64,000 nucleotides of DNA, from positions 1,148,743 to 1,212,742 of the forward strand of contig CAVRXU010000008.1 in NCBI GenBank assembly GCA_963725155.1, read 5' to 3'. The position numbers were made by a program, and so were the translations under genes. The stretch is from DATDAH01 sp963725155. GTDB lineage: Bacteria; Actinomycetota; Acidimicrobiia; Acidimicrobiales; DATDAH01. The notes under the pieces are model-generated. The model searched no databases, was not told the origin of the DNA, and saw only the letters and a list, made by a program, of their open reading frames with translations. Of the stretch, positions 43,541 through 52,203 are shown in pieces. Every line of letters starts with the position of its first letter. The first letter of the stretch is position 1.

Positions 43541-45174
43541 CATCCGCCGCGTTCGGCCAGCTGCTCCAAGCGCGGGCCGAGGACGACCGGCTCGCCCTCA
43601 GATACGGGGACCGATCGTGGACGTACCGCGACCTCGTGCAGGAGGGCTGGCGTCGGGCGGCCCGGTTCGCGGAGCTGCGGGACCCGGACCGTCCCCCGCA
43701 CGTCGGGGTCCTCCTCGACAACGTGCCCGACTACCTGTTCTGGCTCACCGCGGGAGCGCTGTCGGGCACGGTCGTGGTCGGGATCAACTCGACCTACCGG
43801 GGCGAGCAGCTGGCACAGCTGATCGACCACACCGACTGTCAGGCGCTGGTGACCTCGAGCGACCTCACCGGCCTGCTCGAGGAGGCGCCGCACACCATCC
43901 CGCCGGAACGGCTCCTGGTGGTCGACGACCCGGGCTACGAGGCCACGCTGGCCGCGGCGCCGTCGATCGAGGCCGACACCGCCCCACCGGATGACGACGA
44001 CCTCTTCCTCCTCATCTTCACCTCGGGCTCGACCGGCCTGCCCAAAGCCGTCCGTTGCACCCAGGGACGCATCGGCCGCACCGGGGCCCACGTCGCTGGC
44101 ATCGCCAAGCTGACCGACGCCGATGTCGTCTACGCCCCACTGCCCTTCTTCCACGCCGCGTCCCTCTTCACCGGCTGGGCGGCCGCAGTCAACGCCGGCA
44201 TCCCGATCTCGATGCGACGCCGGTTCTCGGCGTCGGGCACCGTGCCCGACCTCCGGGCCTTCGGAGCGACCCTGATCACCTACACGGGCAAGGTCCTGAA
44301 CTACATCCTGTCGGTGCCCGAGGCCGACGACGACGCCGAGGTCCCCCTCCGCCTGGCGATCGGCAATGAGGCCTCCGAGCACGACATCCGGGAGTTCGCC
44401 CGACGTTTCGGCTGCAACGTGCGGGACAGCTACGGGTCGACCGAGGGGGTGATCATCATCCGCCGCGACGCCTCGATGCCCGCGGGCGCGCTCGGGACGG
44501 CTGACGACTCGGTCAAGGTGCTCGACCCCGAGACCGGCGAGGAGTGCCCCCGGGCCGTGTTCAGCGACCAGGGCCGGGTCGTGAACCTGGAGGACGCGGT
44601 CGGCGAGATCGTCGAGACCCAGCCCACGTCCGGGTTCGAGGGCTACTACCGCAACCCGACGGCCACCGAGCAGCGCTTCCGTGACGGGGCCTACTGGTCC
44701 GGCGACCTGGCCTACCGCGATGCCGACGGCTGGCTCTACTTCGCCGGTCGGTCCGACGACTGGCTACGGGTCGACGGCGAGAACTTCGCCGCCGGGCCGG
44801 TCGAGGCGATCATCGCCCGCCACCCGGACGTGCGCTCGGTCGCCGTCTACGCCGTGCCCGACGATCCCGTCGGTGACCGCGTGATGGTGGGCCTGGAGCT
44901 CCACGGCGGGACGGCCCTCGACCCCACCGCCTTCGACGCCTTCCTCCGGGCCCAGCCCGACCTCGGGCCCAAGTGGGTTCCCGCCTTCGTACGGGTCGAC
45001 CGCGAGCTGCCGAAGCTGTCGAGCATGAAGATCGACAAGAAGGCCCTGCGTCGCGACGCCTGGGGCGTCGACGGCGTCGTCTGGCGACCGGCCCGACACA
45101 CGGGCCTGCAGATCCTGACCGACGACGACCGGCGGGCGCTCGATCCCCTGCTGTCCGACCGGCCCTTACGATGA
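43537..45174 (+). CDS. AMP-dependent acyl-CoA synthetase/ligase
   Basis: 545 residues. Adenylates a carboxylic acid and transfers it to CoA. The P-loop-like FTSGSTGLPKAV (about 160-172), YGSTEGV (about 303), WSGDLAYRDADGWLYFAGRSDDWLRVDGEN (hinge region) and the C-terminal KLSSMKIDKKAL with the catalytic Lys are present. It resembles long-chain or steroid/aromatic acid ligases of the FadD17/CaiC kind. The ATG at 43537 is used because it sits just after the -10-like element; the upstream frame is open. Overlaps the TetR gene (ATGA). Confidence 0.92.
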   Translation: MSSAAFGQLLQARAEDDRLALRYGDRSWTYRDLVQEGWRRAARFAELRDPDRPPHVGVLLDNVPDYLFWLTAGALSGTVVVGINSTYRGEQLAQLIDHTDCQALVTSSDLTGLLEEAPHTIPPERLLVVDDPGYEATLAAAPSIEADTAPPDDDDLFLLIFTSGSTGLPKAVRCTQGRIGRTGAHVAGIAKLTDADVVYAPLPFFHAASLFTGWAAAVNAGIPISMRRRFSASGTVPDLRAFGATLITYTGKVLNYILSVPEADDDAEVPLRLAIGNEASEHDIREFARRFGCNVRDSYGSTEGVIIIRRDASMPAGALGTADDSVKVLDPETGEECPRAVFSDQGRVVNLEDAVGEIVETQPTSGFEGYYRNPTATEQRFRDGAYWSGDLAYRDADGWLYFAGRSDDWLRVDGENFAAGPVEAIIARHPDVRSVAVYAVPDDPVGDRVMVGLELHGGTALDPTAFDAFLRAQPDLGPKWVPAFVRVDRELPKLSSMKIDKKALRRDAWGVDGVVWRPARHTGLQILTDDDRRALDPLLSDRPLR

Positions 45175-45854
45175 ATCCCCGTACGACGAGAGAGCGAACC
45201 GACATGCCCAAGTCCGCGACCCAGGGACCGACCGCCACGGTGCCGCGCTCACGCAAGGGGGCCCAAACCCGGGCCCGGCTGCTCGACGCCGCCAAGCAGG
45301 TGTTCGAGGCGTCCGGGTTCCTGGAGGCCCGCATCTCCGACATCGCCGAGCAGGCCGGCCTCTCGCACGGATCCTTCTACCACTACTTCGATTCCAAGGA
45401 GCAGATCTTCAGGGAGGTGGCCGAGACCCAGGAGGCGCTGCTCACCGTGCCCGCCGACGACGCCGACGAGGTCGACCCAGCGTCGCTCAGCGAGCGGGAG
45501 CGCATCTTCCGGGCGAACCGGCTGTACCTCGAGCGCTACCGCGCCAATGCCAGGATCATGGGCGTCATCGAGGAGGTCTCCCGCTATGACGCCCCGGTCA
45601 ACGAGGCCCGAACGCTGCGGCACCGGCACTTTGCCGATCGGGCCGAACGGGCCATCCACCGCCTGCAGGACGACGGGCAGGCCGATCCCGAGGTCGACCC
45701 GGAGCTCGCCGCGCTGGCCCTCGGGTCGATGGTTGCCCGCACGGCCGAGCTGTGGCTGGTCGAGCACTGGGGCGACTACGAGCTCGACATGGTGGCCGAG
45801 CAGCTCACGGCCCTCTGGGCCAATGCCATCGGCCTGCGGGAGACCGCAGGCTGA
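45171..45854 (+). CDS. TetR-family transcriptional regulator
   Basis: 227 residues from ATG 45171 (overlapping the ligase stop); a second ATG at 45204 is possible. The helix-turn-helix is in TRARLLDAAKQVFEASGFLEARISDIAEQAGLSHGSFYHYFDSKEQIF, and the C-terminal ligand domain follows. Co-transcription with an acyl-CoA ligase suggests that it senses an acyl-CoA or the acid. Candidate sites with a GACGTC core occur at 43.5, 47.1, 49.1 and 56.4 kb. Confidence 0.93.
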   Translation: MNPRTTRERTDMPKSATQGPTATVPRSRKGAQTRARLLDAAKQVFEASGFLEARISDIAEQAGLSHGSFYHYFDSKEQIFREVAETQEALLTVPADDADEVDPASLSERERIFRANRLYLERYRANARIMGVIEEVSRYDAPVNEARTLRHRHFADRAERAIHRLQDDGQADPEVDPELAALALGSMVARTAELWLVEHWGDYELDMVAEQLTALWANAIGLRETAG

Positions 45855-45856
45855 GG

Positions 45857-47041
45857 TCAGCCGGAGACGCCGACCCCGAGCAGCTCCGAGGCGTTGTCTC
45901 GGGCAATCCGCTGCACGTCGTCGTCGGCGAGACCCGCCAGCGTCTCGGTCACGAAGTCCAGCGGTCGCCGGGTGCCCTCGGCGTGGGGCCAGTCCGAGCC
46001 GAGCAGCAGGCGGTCGGTGCGAAACACGTCGATGAGGCCCCGGACGTCGTCCTCCCAGAACGGCGTGACCCAAACGTGCTCGCCGAAGGTCTCGTTGGGG
46101 TGCTCGGCGAAGAAGCCGGGGTTCCGGTTGGCGGCGTCGTCCAGCCGGTGGAGCAGGTCGGGGATCCACGATGCCCCGTTCTCCACGCTGGCCAGGCGCA
46201 GGTCCGGGAACCGCTCGAACACCTTGTGGCAGATCGCGGTGGCGTAGAAGTCGCTGACCGCCCGGTGCTTGGTGACGACGTTCCGTAGAGGAGACCGGAA
46301 GATCGAGCTCTCCGGCCCCCCGGGCTCCCACATCTGGATCAGCGCGTCGTACCCGTCGTTGCCCGCGTGGGTGGCGACCACGACCCCGGACTCCGCGGCC
46401 AGGCCCCAGAACGGGTCGTACACGGGGTCGAACGGCGACCGGTAGCCGCCCGGCACCGGGACCGGGGCGTTGCGGATGTTGACCACGATGGCGCCCCGAT
46501 CGACGAGCGAGCCGAGCTCGACGACGGCGGCCTGCGCGTCCAGCATCTGCACGTAGGGGACGGCGTAGATCCGGCGCTCGTAGGCGAACCCCCAGTCCTC
46601 TTCCAGCCAGCGGTTGAAGGCCTGGAACGCGCCCGCCGCCGCCTCGGGGTCGTCGCGCAGCGCGTCCTCCAGGCCGACACCGAGTGTGGGGAACAGCAGC
46701 GTGGCCGCGACCTGCTGCTCATCCATCACCGCGAGCCGGGCGGCAGGATCCCGGTACTCGGGCCGGATCGGCTCGAGCTCACCGAAGGCCTCGACGATGG
46801 ACTTCTGCTCAGGGTTGCCCCGGTACCACTCGTAGAGGCACCCGGGCTTGGCCACCGGATCGAACGTGGCGTTGGCGACGTAGGCGTTGACCTTGCCGCC
46901 GACGATCAGCCGCCGCCGTCCATCGATCTCGGCCCAGCGCACGCCGCGGTTCCGGAGCCGCTCGTCCTGGTGCCGGGTGAACGCGTCCTCAGCTTCGTAG
47001 TAGTGGTTGTCGAAGTCGAAGATCGGCGTGGTCTCGGTCAT
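45857..47041 (-). CDS. Amidohydrolase family protein
   Basis: 394 residues of the amidohydrolase_2 (ACMSD-like) group. Metal motif variant at the N-terminus is FDFDNHYYEAEDAF, followed by VMDEQQVAATLLFPTLGVG, WGLAAESGVVVATHAG, RFPDLRLASVENGASWIPDLLHRLDDA and the C-terminal LLGSDWPHAEG with the conserved Asp. Members hydrolyse or decarboxylate small acids and are common in steroid and aromatic catabolism clusters. ATG at 47039-47041; the much longer upstream frame is not coding. Divergent from the phosphotransferase gene. Confidence 0.88.
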   Translation of the reverse strand: MTETTPIFDFDNHYYEAEDAFTRHQDERLRNRGVRWAEIDGRRRLIVGGKVNAYVANATFDPVAKPGCLYEWYRGNPEQKSIVEAFGELEPIRPEYRDPAARLAVMDEQQVAATLLFPTLGVGLEDALRDDPEAAAGAFQAFNRWLEEDWGFAYERRIYAVPYVQMLDAQAAVVELGSLVDRGAIVVNIRNAPVPVPGGYRSPFDPVYDPFWGLAAESGVVVATHAGNDGYDALIQMWEPGGPESSIFRSPLRNVVTKHRAVSDFYATAICHKVFERFPDLRLASVENGASWIPDLLHRLDDAANRNPGFFAEHPNETFGEHVWVTPFWEDDVRGLIDVFRTDRLLLGSDWPHAEGTRRPLDFVTETLAGLADDDVQRIARDNASELLGVGVSG

Positions 47042-47088
47042 GGTCTCCGCGGCCTCCGCAGTTTGACGCCCCTCGGCGCAGCCCGCCA

Positions 47089-47112
47089 CAATATCGAAAC
47101 TGACGCCGAAAT
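47089..47112. promoter_or_regulatory. Candidate regulator site between divergent genes
   Basis: CAATAT, 7 nt, then GACGCCGAAAT. The same arrangement with identical spacing (CAATAT, 7 nt, GACGTCGAAAT) is found at 56406-56429 upstream of the DUF427-thioesterase gene. Confidence 0.5.
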
Positions 47113-47131
47113 CAAAAGTGATCGGAAGACG

Positions 47132-48190
47132 ATGGACATCGAGATCCCCGGCCACCCGGACGCGATCACCGCGGCGTGGGTCACCGAAGCGTTGCGCACC
47201 ACGATCCCCGGCGCCGAGGTGACCTCGGTCGAGGTGCTGGACCAGCACTCGGGGACGACGGGTCGGATGCGCCTCGGCTTGGCGCATGCGCCAGGGCACG
47301 ACGGGCCGGCGTCGGTGTTCGTCAAGCTGCCTCCGTTCGACAACGCCCAGCGGAAGCTGGTCGCGGCCACAGGCATGGGCCGTCGAGAGGCCCGGTTCTA
47401 CGCCGGTCCAGCGAGCGAGGCGCCGCTGCGGGTCCCCCACTGCTTCTACGCCGCGCACGGCGAGGACAAGAGTGAGTTCGTCATGGTCCTCGAGGACCTG
47501 GAGGCGTCCGGGTGCACCTTCACCAACCGGCTCGAGACCGGAGCCGAGGAGCACGGCCAGAACGTCATTGAAGCTCTCGCCCGCCTGCACGCCCGGTTCT
47601 GGGAGGACCGGCGCTTTGCCGACGAGCTGTCCTGGGTGCGGCCGGCCATGCGCGGCTCCCGGGGAGCCCAGTTCATCGCCAGCGCCCTCGAGCAGTTCGG
47701 CGACGACAGCCCGCCGGTGTTCACCGAGCTCTGTCACCTCTACATGGAGAACGACGATCGAATCTGCGAGCTGTGGGACGAGGGCGAGCAGACGCTCATC
47801 CACGGTGACACCCACGCCGGCAACCAGTTCGTCGACGGCGACCAGGTCGGCTTCTACGACTGGGCCGTGATCAGCTGCTCGCCCGGCATCCGCGACGTGT
47901 CGATCTACCTGGGCAACTCCTGCCCGACCGAGGTGCGCCGGGCCGAACAGCGGAACTGGTTGCACGCCTATCATCAGGTGCTGGTCGACGCCGGGATCGA
48001 TGCCCCCTCCTTCGAGATCCTCTGGGAGCGCTACCGGCGAGGGGTCCTCTACGCCTGGGTGGCGTCGACGACGACCGCGTCGATGGGGAGCACCTGGCAA
48101 CCCATCGAGGTGGGGATGGCGGGGATGACCCGGTCCACGCAGACCTGCGCCGACCTCGACACCGTCGGGGCCTTCCGCGACGTGCTCTGA
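47132..48190 (+). CDS. Phosphotransferase family protein (APH/EcKinase-like)
   Basis: 352 residues with an aminoglycoside-phosphotransferase-like kinase fold: VFVKLPPF (Lys of the N-lobe), the VMVLEDLEASGC hinge, the catalytic loop LIHGDTHAGNQFVDGDQVGFYDWAVISCSPG (HGDxxxxN and the DxD-like D). Function in catabolic clusters is unknown; members may phosphorylate a hydroxylated intermediate. A paralogue of the same length lies at 51145-52203. GGAAG precedes the ATG. Confidence 0.87.
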   Translation: MDIEIPGHPDAITAAWVTEALRTTIPGAEVTSVEVLDQHSGTTGRMRLGLAHAPGHDGPASVFVKLPPFDNAQRKLVAATGMGRREARFYAGPASEAPLRVPHCFYAAHGEDKSEFVMVLEDLEASGCTFTNRLETGAEEHGQNVIEALARLHARFWEDRRFADELSWVRPAMRGSRGAQFIASALEQFGDDSPPVFTELCHLYMENDDRICELWDEGEQTLIHGDTHAGNQFVDGDQVGFYDWAVISCSPGIRDVSIYLGNSCPTEVRRAEQRNWLHAYHQVLVDAGIDAPSFEILWERYRRGVLYAWVASTTTASMGSTWQPIEVGMAGMTRSTQTCADLDTVGAFRDVL

Positions 48191-48196
48191 GTTGGA

Positions 48197-49048
48197 TCAG
48201 GGCCAGCCCGCACCGGGGACATCGACCTCGACCGCCTCGATGCGTCCGAGGCCCTTGCCCGCGCACACCGCCTCACCGAAGGCCGGCGCGGTGATCAGGT
48301 AGAGGGTGCAGCCGTCGGGTCCGCCGAGCGTGCACGCGAAGACGGGGCGGCTCGCGGTGACGGACTCGACGATCTCCCCGCCCTCGATCACCCGATGGCA
48401 GCCGCCGCGGTAGGCGTCGGCCACCCAGATGGCCCCTTCGGCGTCAAGCACGCATCCGTCGGGGCCCATGCCGTCCAGCTCGGCCCACAGGCGGCGATCG
48501 TCGAGTGTGCCGTCGTCACGGATGGTGAACGCCGTGTAGCGGCGTCCCATCGACTCACCCACGATCAGGGTGGTGCCGTCCGGGGTCACGACCGAGCCGT
48601 TGGGGAACCGGAGGTCGGTGGCCGCCACCTCGCTCGTCCCGTCGGGCCGGACCAGGGCCAGGTCCGCCGCCCGCGGCTTCTCGCCACGGCCCTCGGTGTC
48701 GAAGCCGAAGTTGCCCACGTACGCGTTGCCCCGGCCGTCGACCACCATGTCGTTGGTGTGGCCGGTGGCGATGGCCGACAGGTCCGCGTGGAGGTGGATC
48801 CCACCGTCGGCGTCCAGCCGACGTACCTGCCGGGAGGTCATGGCGACGACCAACAGCTCGCCCGACGGCAACCACCCGAGCCCGCTGGGCTGGTCGTCGA
48901 GCTCGACCTCGACACGAGGGTCGCCGGTCGGCCCGAACGATGCGACATGGTGACGAAAGAAGTCCGACACCCACAGCCGGCCGTCATGCCAGCGGGGCCC
49001 CTCACCGAAGTCCAGGCCGTCGTGGACCACTTCGACGTCACGGCGCAT
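48197..49048 (-). CDS. SMP-30/gluconolactonase/LRE family protein
   Basis: 283 residues; six-bladed propeller lactonase. LDFGEGPRWHDGRLWVSDF supplies the first metal Glu, HTNDMVVDGRGNAYVGNFGFD the Asn/Asp, LRFPNGSVVTPDGTTLIVGES and DGMGPDGCVLDAEGAIWVADAYRG the rest. It probably hydrolyses a lactone or ester intermediate. ATG at 49046-49048 has TAGCCT 6 nt upstream. Confidence 0.9.
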   Translation of the reverse strand: MRRDVEVVHDGLDFGEGPRWHDGRLWVSDFFRHHVASFGPTGDPRVEVELDDQPSGLGWLPSGELLVVAMTSRQVRRLDADGGIHLHADLSAIATGHTNDMVVDGRGNAYVGNFGFDTEGRGEKPRAADLALVRPDGTSEVAATDLRFPNGSVVTPDGTTLIVGESMGRRYTAFTIRDDGTLDDRRLWAELDGMGPDGCVLDAEGAIWVADAYRGGCHRVIEGGEIVESVTASRPVFACTLGGPDGCTLYLITAPAFGEAVCAGKGLGRIEAVEVDVPGAGWP

Positions 49049-49105
49049 GGCCGCAGGCTACTCCTTTTGATACTGACGTCGAATTCGTTTAGGTAGTGTC
49101 TGCTC
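49049..49105. promoter_or_regulatory. Divergent leaderless promoters with a shared central site
   Basis: In 57 nt, the minus strand has TAGCCT (49055-49060) 6 nt before the SMP-30 ATG, and the plus strand has TAGTGT (49094-49099) 6 nt before the thioesterase ATG. Between them lies ACTGACGTCGAATTCG (49072-49087), which shares the TGACGTC core with the sites at 43.5 and 56.4 kb. Confidence 0.6.
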
Positions 49106-49894
49106 ATGGTTGACACGGCATTGTTCCGACCGGAAGGGCCCCATTCGTTCACGCCCACCTCGGCGGCGGTTGGGCCGTGGGACCGCCAGGTCGTGCACGG
49201 GGCGGCCGTGGTGGCCCTCCTCGCCGGCCAGCTCTCGCCGCCGGAGCACACCCTGACCCGGCTGTCGGTCGACTTCCTGACCACGGTGCCGATGGCGACG
49301 CTGACCCTCGAGAGCAGCGCGCCCACCGGCGGGAGGCGGGTCCAGCGCCAGGACGCCGTGCTCTCGTGCGACGGTCGTTCTGTGGCGACCGCCCGGACGG
49401 TCATCGTCCGCCGAGAGGACATCGAGCTGCCCCCGAAGGCACTCGACCACCCGAGCCCCTTCGACCCCGCCGCCGCGCCGGCGTTGGATGAGCCCAACCG
49501 CGGGGCCGCCGCGGCCGTCGGCTGGGACAGCTTCGACAGCACGAGCCTCATCATCGACTTCCAGCGCGTCGAGGGCGACCGGCGCGTCCACGCCTGGATC
49601 AGCCTGGCTCTGCCAGTCGTGGAGGGCACCGAGCTGCGGGGAACCGAGCTCGCCGCCGTCGCCGCCGACTACGGCCAGTCCGCGGTGAATCGACAACTGC
49701 CGTTCGCCGAGTGGTCGTTCCGCAACCCCGAGCAGACACTCCACCTCGCACGGGAGCCCTTGGGGAGGTGGATCGGCTTGCGCTCCGAGGCCGTCGTACA
49801 GTCCGTCGGCGCCGGCTTCAACACCACCGACCTCTTCGACGCCGATGGTCGCGTCGGCCGCTCCTCGGCCGCCCTCATCGTCGAGAAGCGCTGA
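49106..49894 (+). CDS. Acyl-CoA thioesterase, TesB-like double hotdog
   Basis: 262 residues. Two hotdog halves: the first with AAVGPWDRQVVHGAAVVALLAG and RLSVDFLTTVPMATLTLES, the second with RRVHAWISLALPVVEGTE and the C-terminal GFNTTDLFDADGRVGRSSAALI typical of actinobacterial thioesterase-family proteins. It hydrolyses acyl-CoA. Promoter and operator as described just upstream. Converges with the SnoaL-like gene. Confidence 0.87.
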   Translation: MVDTALFRPEGPHSFTPTSAAVGPWDRQVVHGAAVVALLAGQLSPPEHTLTRLSVDFLTTVPMATLTLESSAPTGGRRVQRQDAVLSCDGRSVATARTVIVRREDIELPPKALDHPSPFDPAAAPALDEPNRGAAAAVGWDSFDSTSLIIDFQRVEGDRRVHAWISLALPVVEGTELRGTELAAVAADYGQSAVNRQLPFAEWSFRNPEQTLHLAREPLGRWIGLRSEAVVQSVGAGFNTTDLFDADGRVGRSSAALIVEKR

Positions 49895-49900
49895 GGCCGA

Positions 49901-50299
49901 TCAGGTCACGTCGAGGCGCAGGCGCTCCAGCCGGGTCGTGTCGATGCGCCAGGCACCGTCCACCTTGACGTAGGTCTCGTGATAGTGGCCGTAGCCGTGC
50001 AGCTCCGGCCCGTCGGCAAACTGGAGGTGGTCCTCCATCGCCCAGATCCCCGTCGCCGTGGTCGGCGAGGTGACCTCGATCTCGGGCGTGTGGCCGTGGT
50101 GGACGGTGACGACGTCCTGGAGGGTCGGCACGAGCATCGCCAGGAACTGGTCGAGGCCCTCGAAGGTGCCAGCACCGTCACTGCTGACGTCGACGAGGAC
50201 ATCGGAGGTGAACAGATCCCCGAACCCGTCCCAGTCCTTGGTGTCCATCAGCCGGAAATACCGGGCCTTGAGCTGCTTGATGGCTTCGAGGTCATCCAC
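49901..50299 (-). CDS. SnoaL-like/NTF2-fold protein
   Basis: 132 residues; a single cone-shaped NTF2-like domain: AIKQLKARYFRLMDTKDWDGFGDLFTSDVLVDV, then HHGHTPEIEVTSPTTATGIWAMEDHL and a C-terminal YHETYVKVDGAWRIDTTRLERLRLD. Members act as isomerases, dehydratases or hydrolases on polycyclic or steroid-like substrates, or have no known activity. GTG start; overlaps the SDR stop by 8 nt. Confidence 0.88.
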   Translation of the reverse strand: MDDLEAIKQLKARYFRLMDTKDWDGFGDLFTSDVLVDVSSDGAGTFEGLDQFLAMLVPTLQDVVTVHHGHTPEIEVTSPTTATGIWAMEDHLQFADGPELHGYGHYHETYVKVDGAWRIDTTRLERLRLDVT

Positions 50300-51131
50300 G
50301 GGACTGCTCCTCCTCCAGGCGCTGCAGCGCCTGCTCGATCTGTCGGTGCTGCTCGGCGATCGGCGCGGCCAGGTCGCCGTGGGTGATCACATGGGCCTCG
50401 CCCGCCAGCACTCCCGCCAGCGCCCGCTCGGCTGCGACCTCGGCGGTCGTCAGGTCGACCTCGGTCATCGGCCGGCTCGCCATCATGGCGGTGAGGTCCT
50501 CCTCGGTGACCTCGCCCGAGCCGAGGTCCGCCGGGCGGGCGGCAGCGCTGCTCTCGAGGTGACGGGTCAACATCCCGGACGGATGGACGACCGACACCTC
50601 GATCGGCTCGTCGGCCAGCTCGATGCGCACCGTCTCCGCCAGGCCCACGAGGGCGTACTTGCTCGCCTGGTACGCGCCCAGCCGCGCCGCGGGAGCGAGG
50701 GCGTTCGCCGACGCCGTGAAGGCCAGGTGGGCGCCGCCGGCGGCACGGAGCAGGGGCAGGAACGCTCGGAAGGTGCGGGCCGCGCCGACGACGTTCACGT
50801 CGAGCACCCACCGCCACACGTCGTCATCGATCGTCTCCACCGCGCCGAAGTGCTGGACCCCGACGTTCACCCACAGCAGGTGGCAGCGCCCGAACCGCTC
50901 CGCCACCTCCGCGGCGGCGGCCTCGACGTCGGCCCCCGATGCCACGTCCACCCGTCGTCCGAGCGTCGGCACCCCGTGGCGCGCTTCGAGGTCGGCCGCC
51001 GCCTGGACGGCCCGGTCGCCGTCGATGTCGAGCACGACGACCGCGTCTCCCCGGGCCGCGCAACCTTCGGCCAGTGCGAGCCCGAAGCCGGACGCGGCAC
51101 CGGTGATCACGGCCACCTGTCGGTCTTCCAT
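50292..51131 (-). CDS. Short-chain dehydrogenase/reductase
   Basis: 279 residues; classical SDR. TGAASGFGLALAEGCAARG cofactor motif, VNVGVQHFG in the NNAG position (N-V-G variant), FTASANALAPAARLGAYQASKYAL with the catalytic Ser and YxxxK. C-terminal extension of about 40 residues. The substrate is probably an alcohol or ketone in the same pathway. Downstream of the phosphotransferase gene with 13 nt between. Confidence 0.92.
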   Translation of the reverse strand: MEDRQVAVITGAASGFGLALAEGCAARGDAVVVLDIDGDRAVQAAADLEARHGVPTLGRRVDVASGADVEAAAAEVAERFGRCHLLWVNVGVQHFGAVETIDDDVWRWVLDVNVVGAARTFRAFLPLLRAAGGAHLAFTASANALAPAARLGAYQASKYALVGLAETVRIELADEPIEVSVVHPSGMLTRHLESSAAARPADLGSGEVTEEDLTAMMASRPMTEVDLTTAEVAAERALAGVLAGEAHVITHGDLAAPIAEQHRQIEQALQRLEEEQSRG

Positions 51132-51144
51132 GGCGTCTCTCCGG

Positions 51145-52203
51145 TCAGACGAGGTCGAAGGGCTCGAGATCGTCGATCGCGGTCAGCGAGCGCTGGAGCA
51201 TCGTAAGGAACATGGCATCGGCCCGCGCCGAGCGCTCGGCCGTGGCGTACACGGCCCCCAAGACCGTGATCAGTGGGCCTTGGAAGAGGCCGAAGCGGTA
51301 GATCTCGAAGGCCTCGGCGCGGTCGACAGTGACCTGGTGCTCGGCGAGGGCGTCCCGGTAGGCGTCCACGAGCTGGCCCTCGGCGGACCGTCGGACCTCA
51401 GGCTCGAGGCTGGTCCCACAGAAGTAGGCCAGGTCTCGGCCGGGGTGGCCAACGGTCATGGTCTGCCAGTCCACGGCCGTGACCGTCCCGGCGGGATCGA
51501 TCAGCAGGTTGTCGGCCCGGTGGTCGCCGTGGAGCAGGGCGAAGGTGTCGGCCCGGGCCAGGATCCACGGGCCCACGGCCTCGGCCACCCGGCTAAGGAG
51601 CGCTTCGGCCCACGCATCGGTCTCGCTCCGGTACCGCTCGACGAAGAGCCCGATGGCCGACGCGAAGATGTCGCTGAGCATGGCGGCACCGTCGGTGCCA
51701 ACCGGATCGAGCTCAGGGTGATCGAAGAGGCTGGCGTCGCCCCAGCGAGGACCATGCAGTCCGGCGAGGTTGCGCACCGCGGCGGTCGCCTCGTCGGCGG
51801 AGCAGCCCACGAGCTGGTCGGCCGGCTCGGCCGGGGCGAGGTCCTCGAGCAGCAACGTGAACACCGACGCGTCCGCGTTGCTGGACACGTGCCAGCAGCG
51901 AGGGACGCGGATGGCGACGGTGTCGGCGAGGTCGCGGTAGAAGGCGACCTCCTTGCGGTACCCGCCGGCCGCGATCGAGCGGTCGTCGCCTTCGCCGAGC
52001 TTGGCCACGAGGGTGGCGGGAACCGCGTCGCCGCCGTCGTGGGTCAGGTGCAAGCGGTGGTTCGACCCCATCTGGCCGTGACCGATCCGGTCGCTGCGGA
52101 CTTCGGTGACCGTGACCTCGTGACCCGCCGCCCGCAGCGCAGCGGTCAACCAGGCCGGGGTGAGGTCGGCGGCGGTGTCGACCGGCCCGGGCCCGTCGGT
52201 CAC
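51145..52203 (-). CDS. Phosphotransferase family protein (paralogue of 47132-48190)
   Basis: 352 residues, same fold and length as the paralogue 3 kb away. TLVAKLGEGDD in the N-lobe, TLLLEDLAPAEPADQ hinge, LLHGDHRADNLLIDPAGTVTAVDWQTMTVGHPGRDLAYF catalytic and metal loops are intact. Probably a small-molecule kinase. GTG at 52201-52203 overlaps the LLM stop by 4 nt. Confidence 0.87.
   Translation of the reverse strand: MTDGPGPVDTAADLTPAWLTAALRAAGHEVTVTEVRSDRIGHGQMGSNHRLHLTHDGGDAVPATLVAKLGEGDDRSIAAGGYRKEVAFYRDLADTVAIRVPRCWHVSSNADASVFTLLLEDLAPAEPADQLVGCSADEATAAVRNLAGLHGPRWGDASLFDHPELDPVGTDGAAMLSDIFASAIGLFVERYRSETDAWAEALLSRVAEAVGPWILARADTFALLHGDHRADNLLIDPAGTVTAVDWQTMTVGHPGRDLAYFCGTSLEPEVRRSAEGQLVDAYRDALAEHQVTVDRAEAFEIYRFGLFQGPLITVLGAVYATAERSARADAMFLTMLQRSLTAIDDLEPFDLV

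Noticed and set aside
47042..48100. Upstream extension of the amidohydrolase frame to 747 residues
   Set aside because: The extra 350 residues are antisense to the phosphotransferase gene; the family starts at 47041.
49034..49042. GACGTCA inside the SMP-30 coding sequence as another regulator site
   Set aside because: GACGTC is frequent by chance in GC-rich codons (Asp-Val); only promoter-located copies with extended matches were kept.
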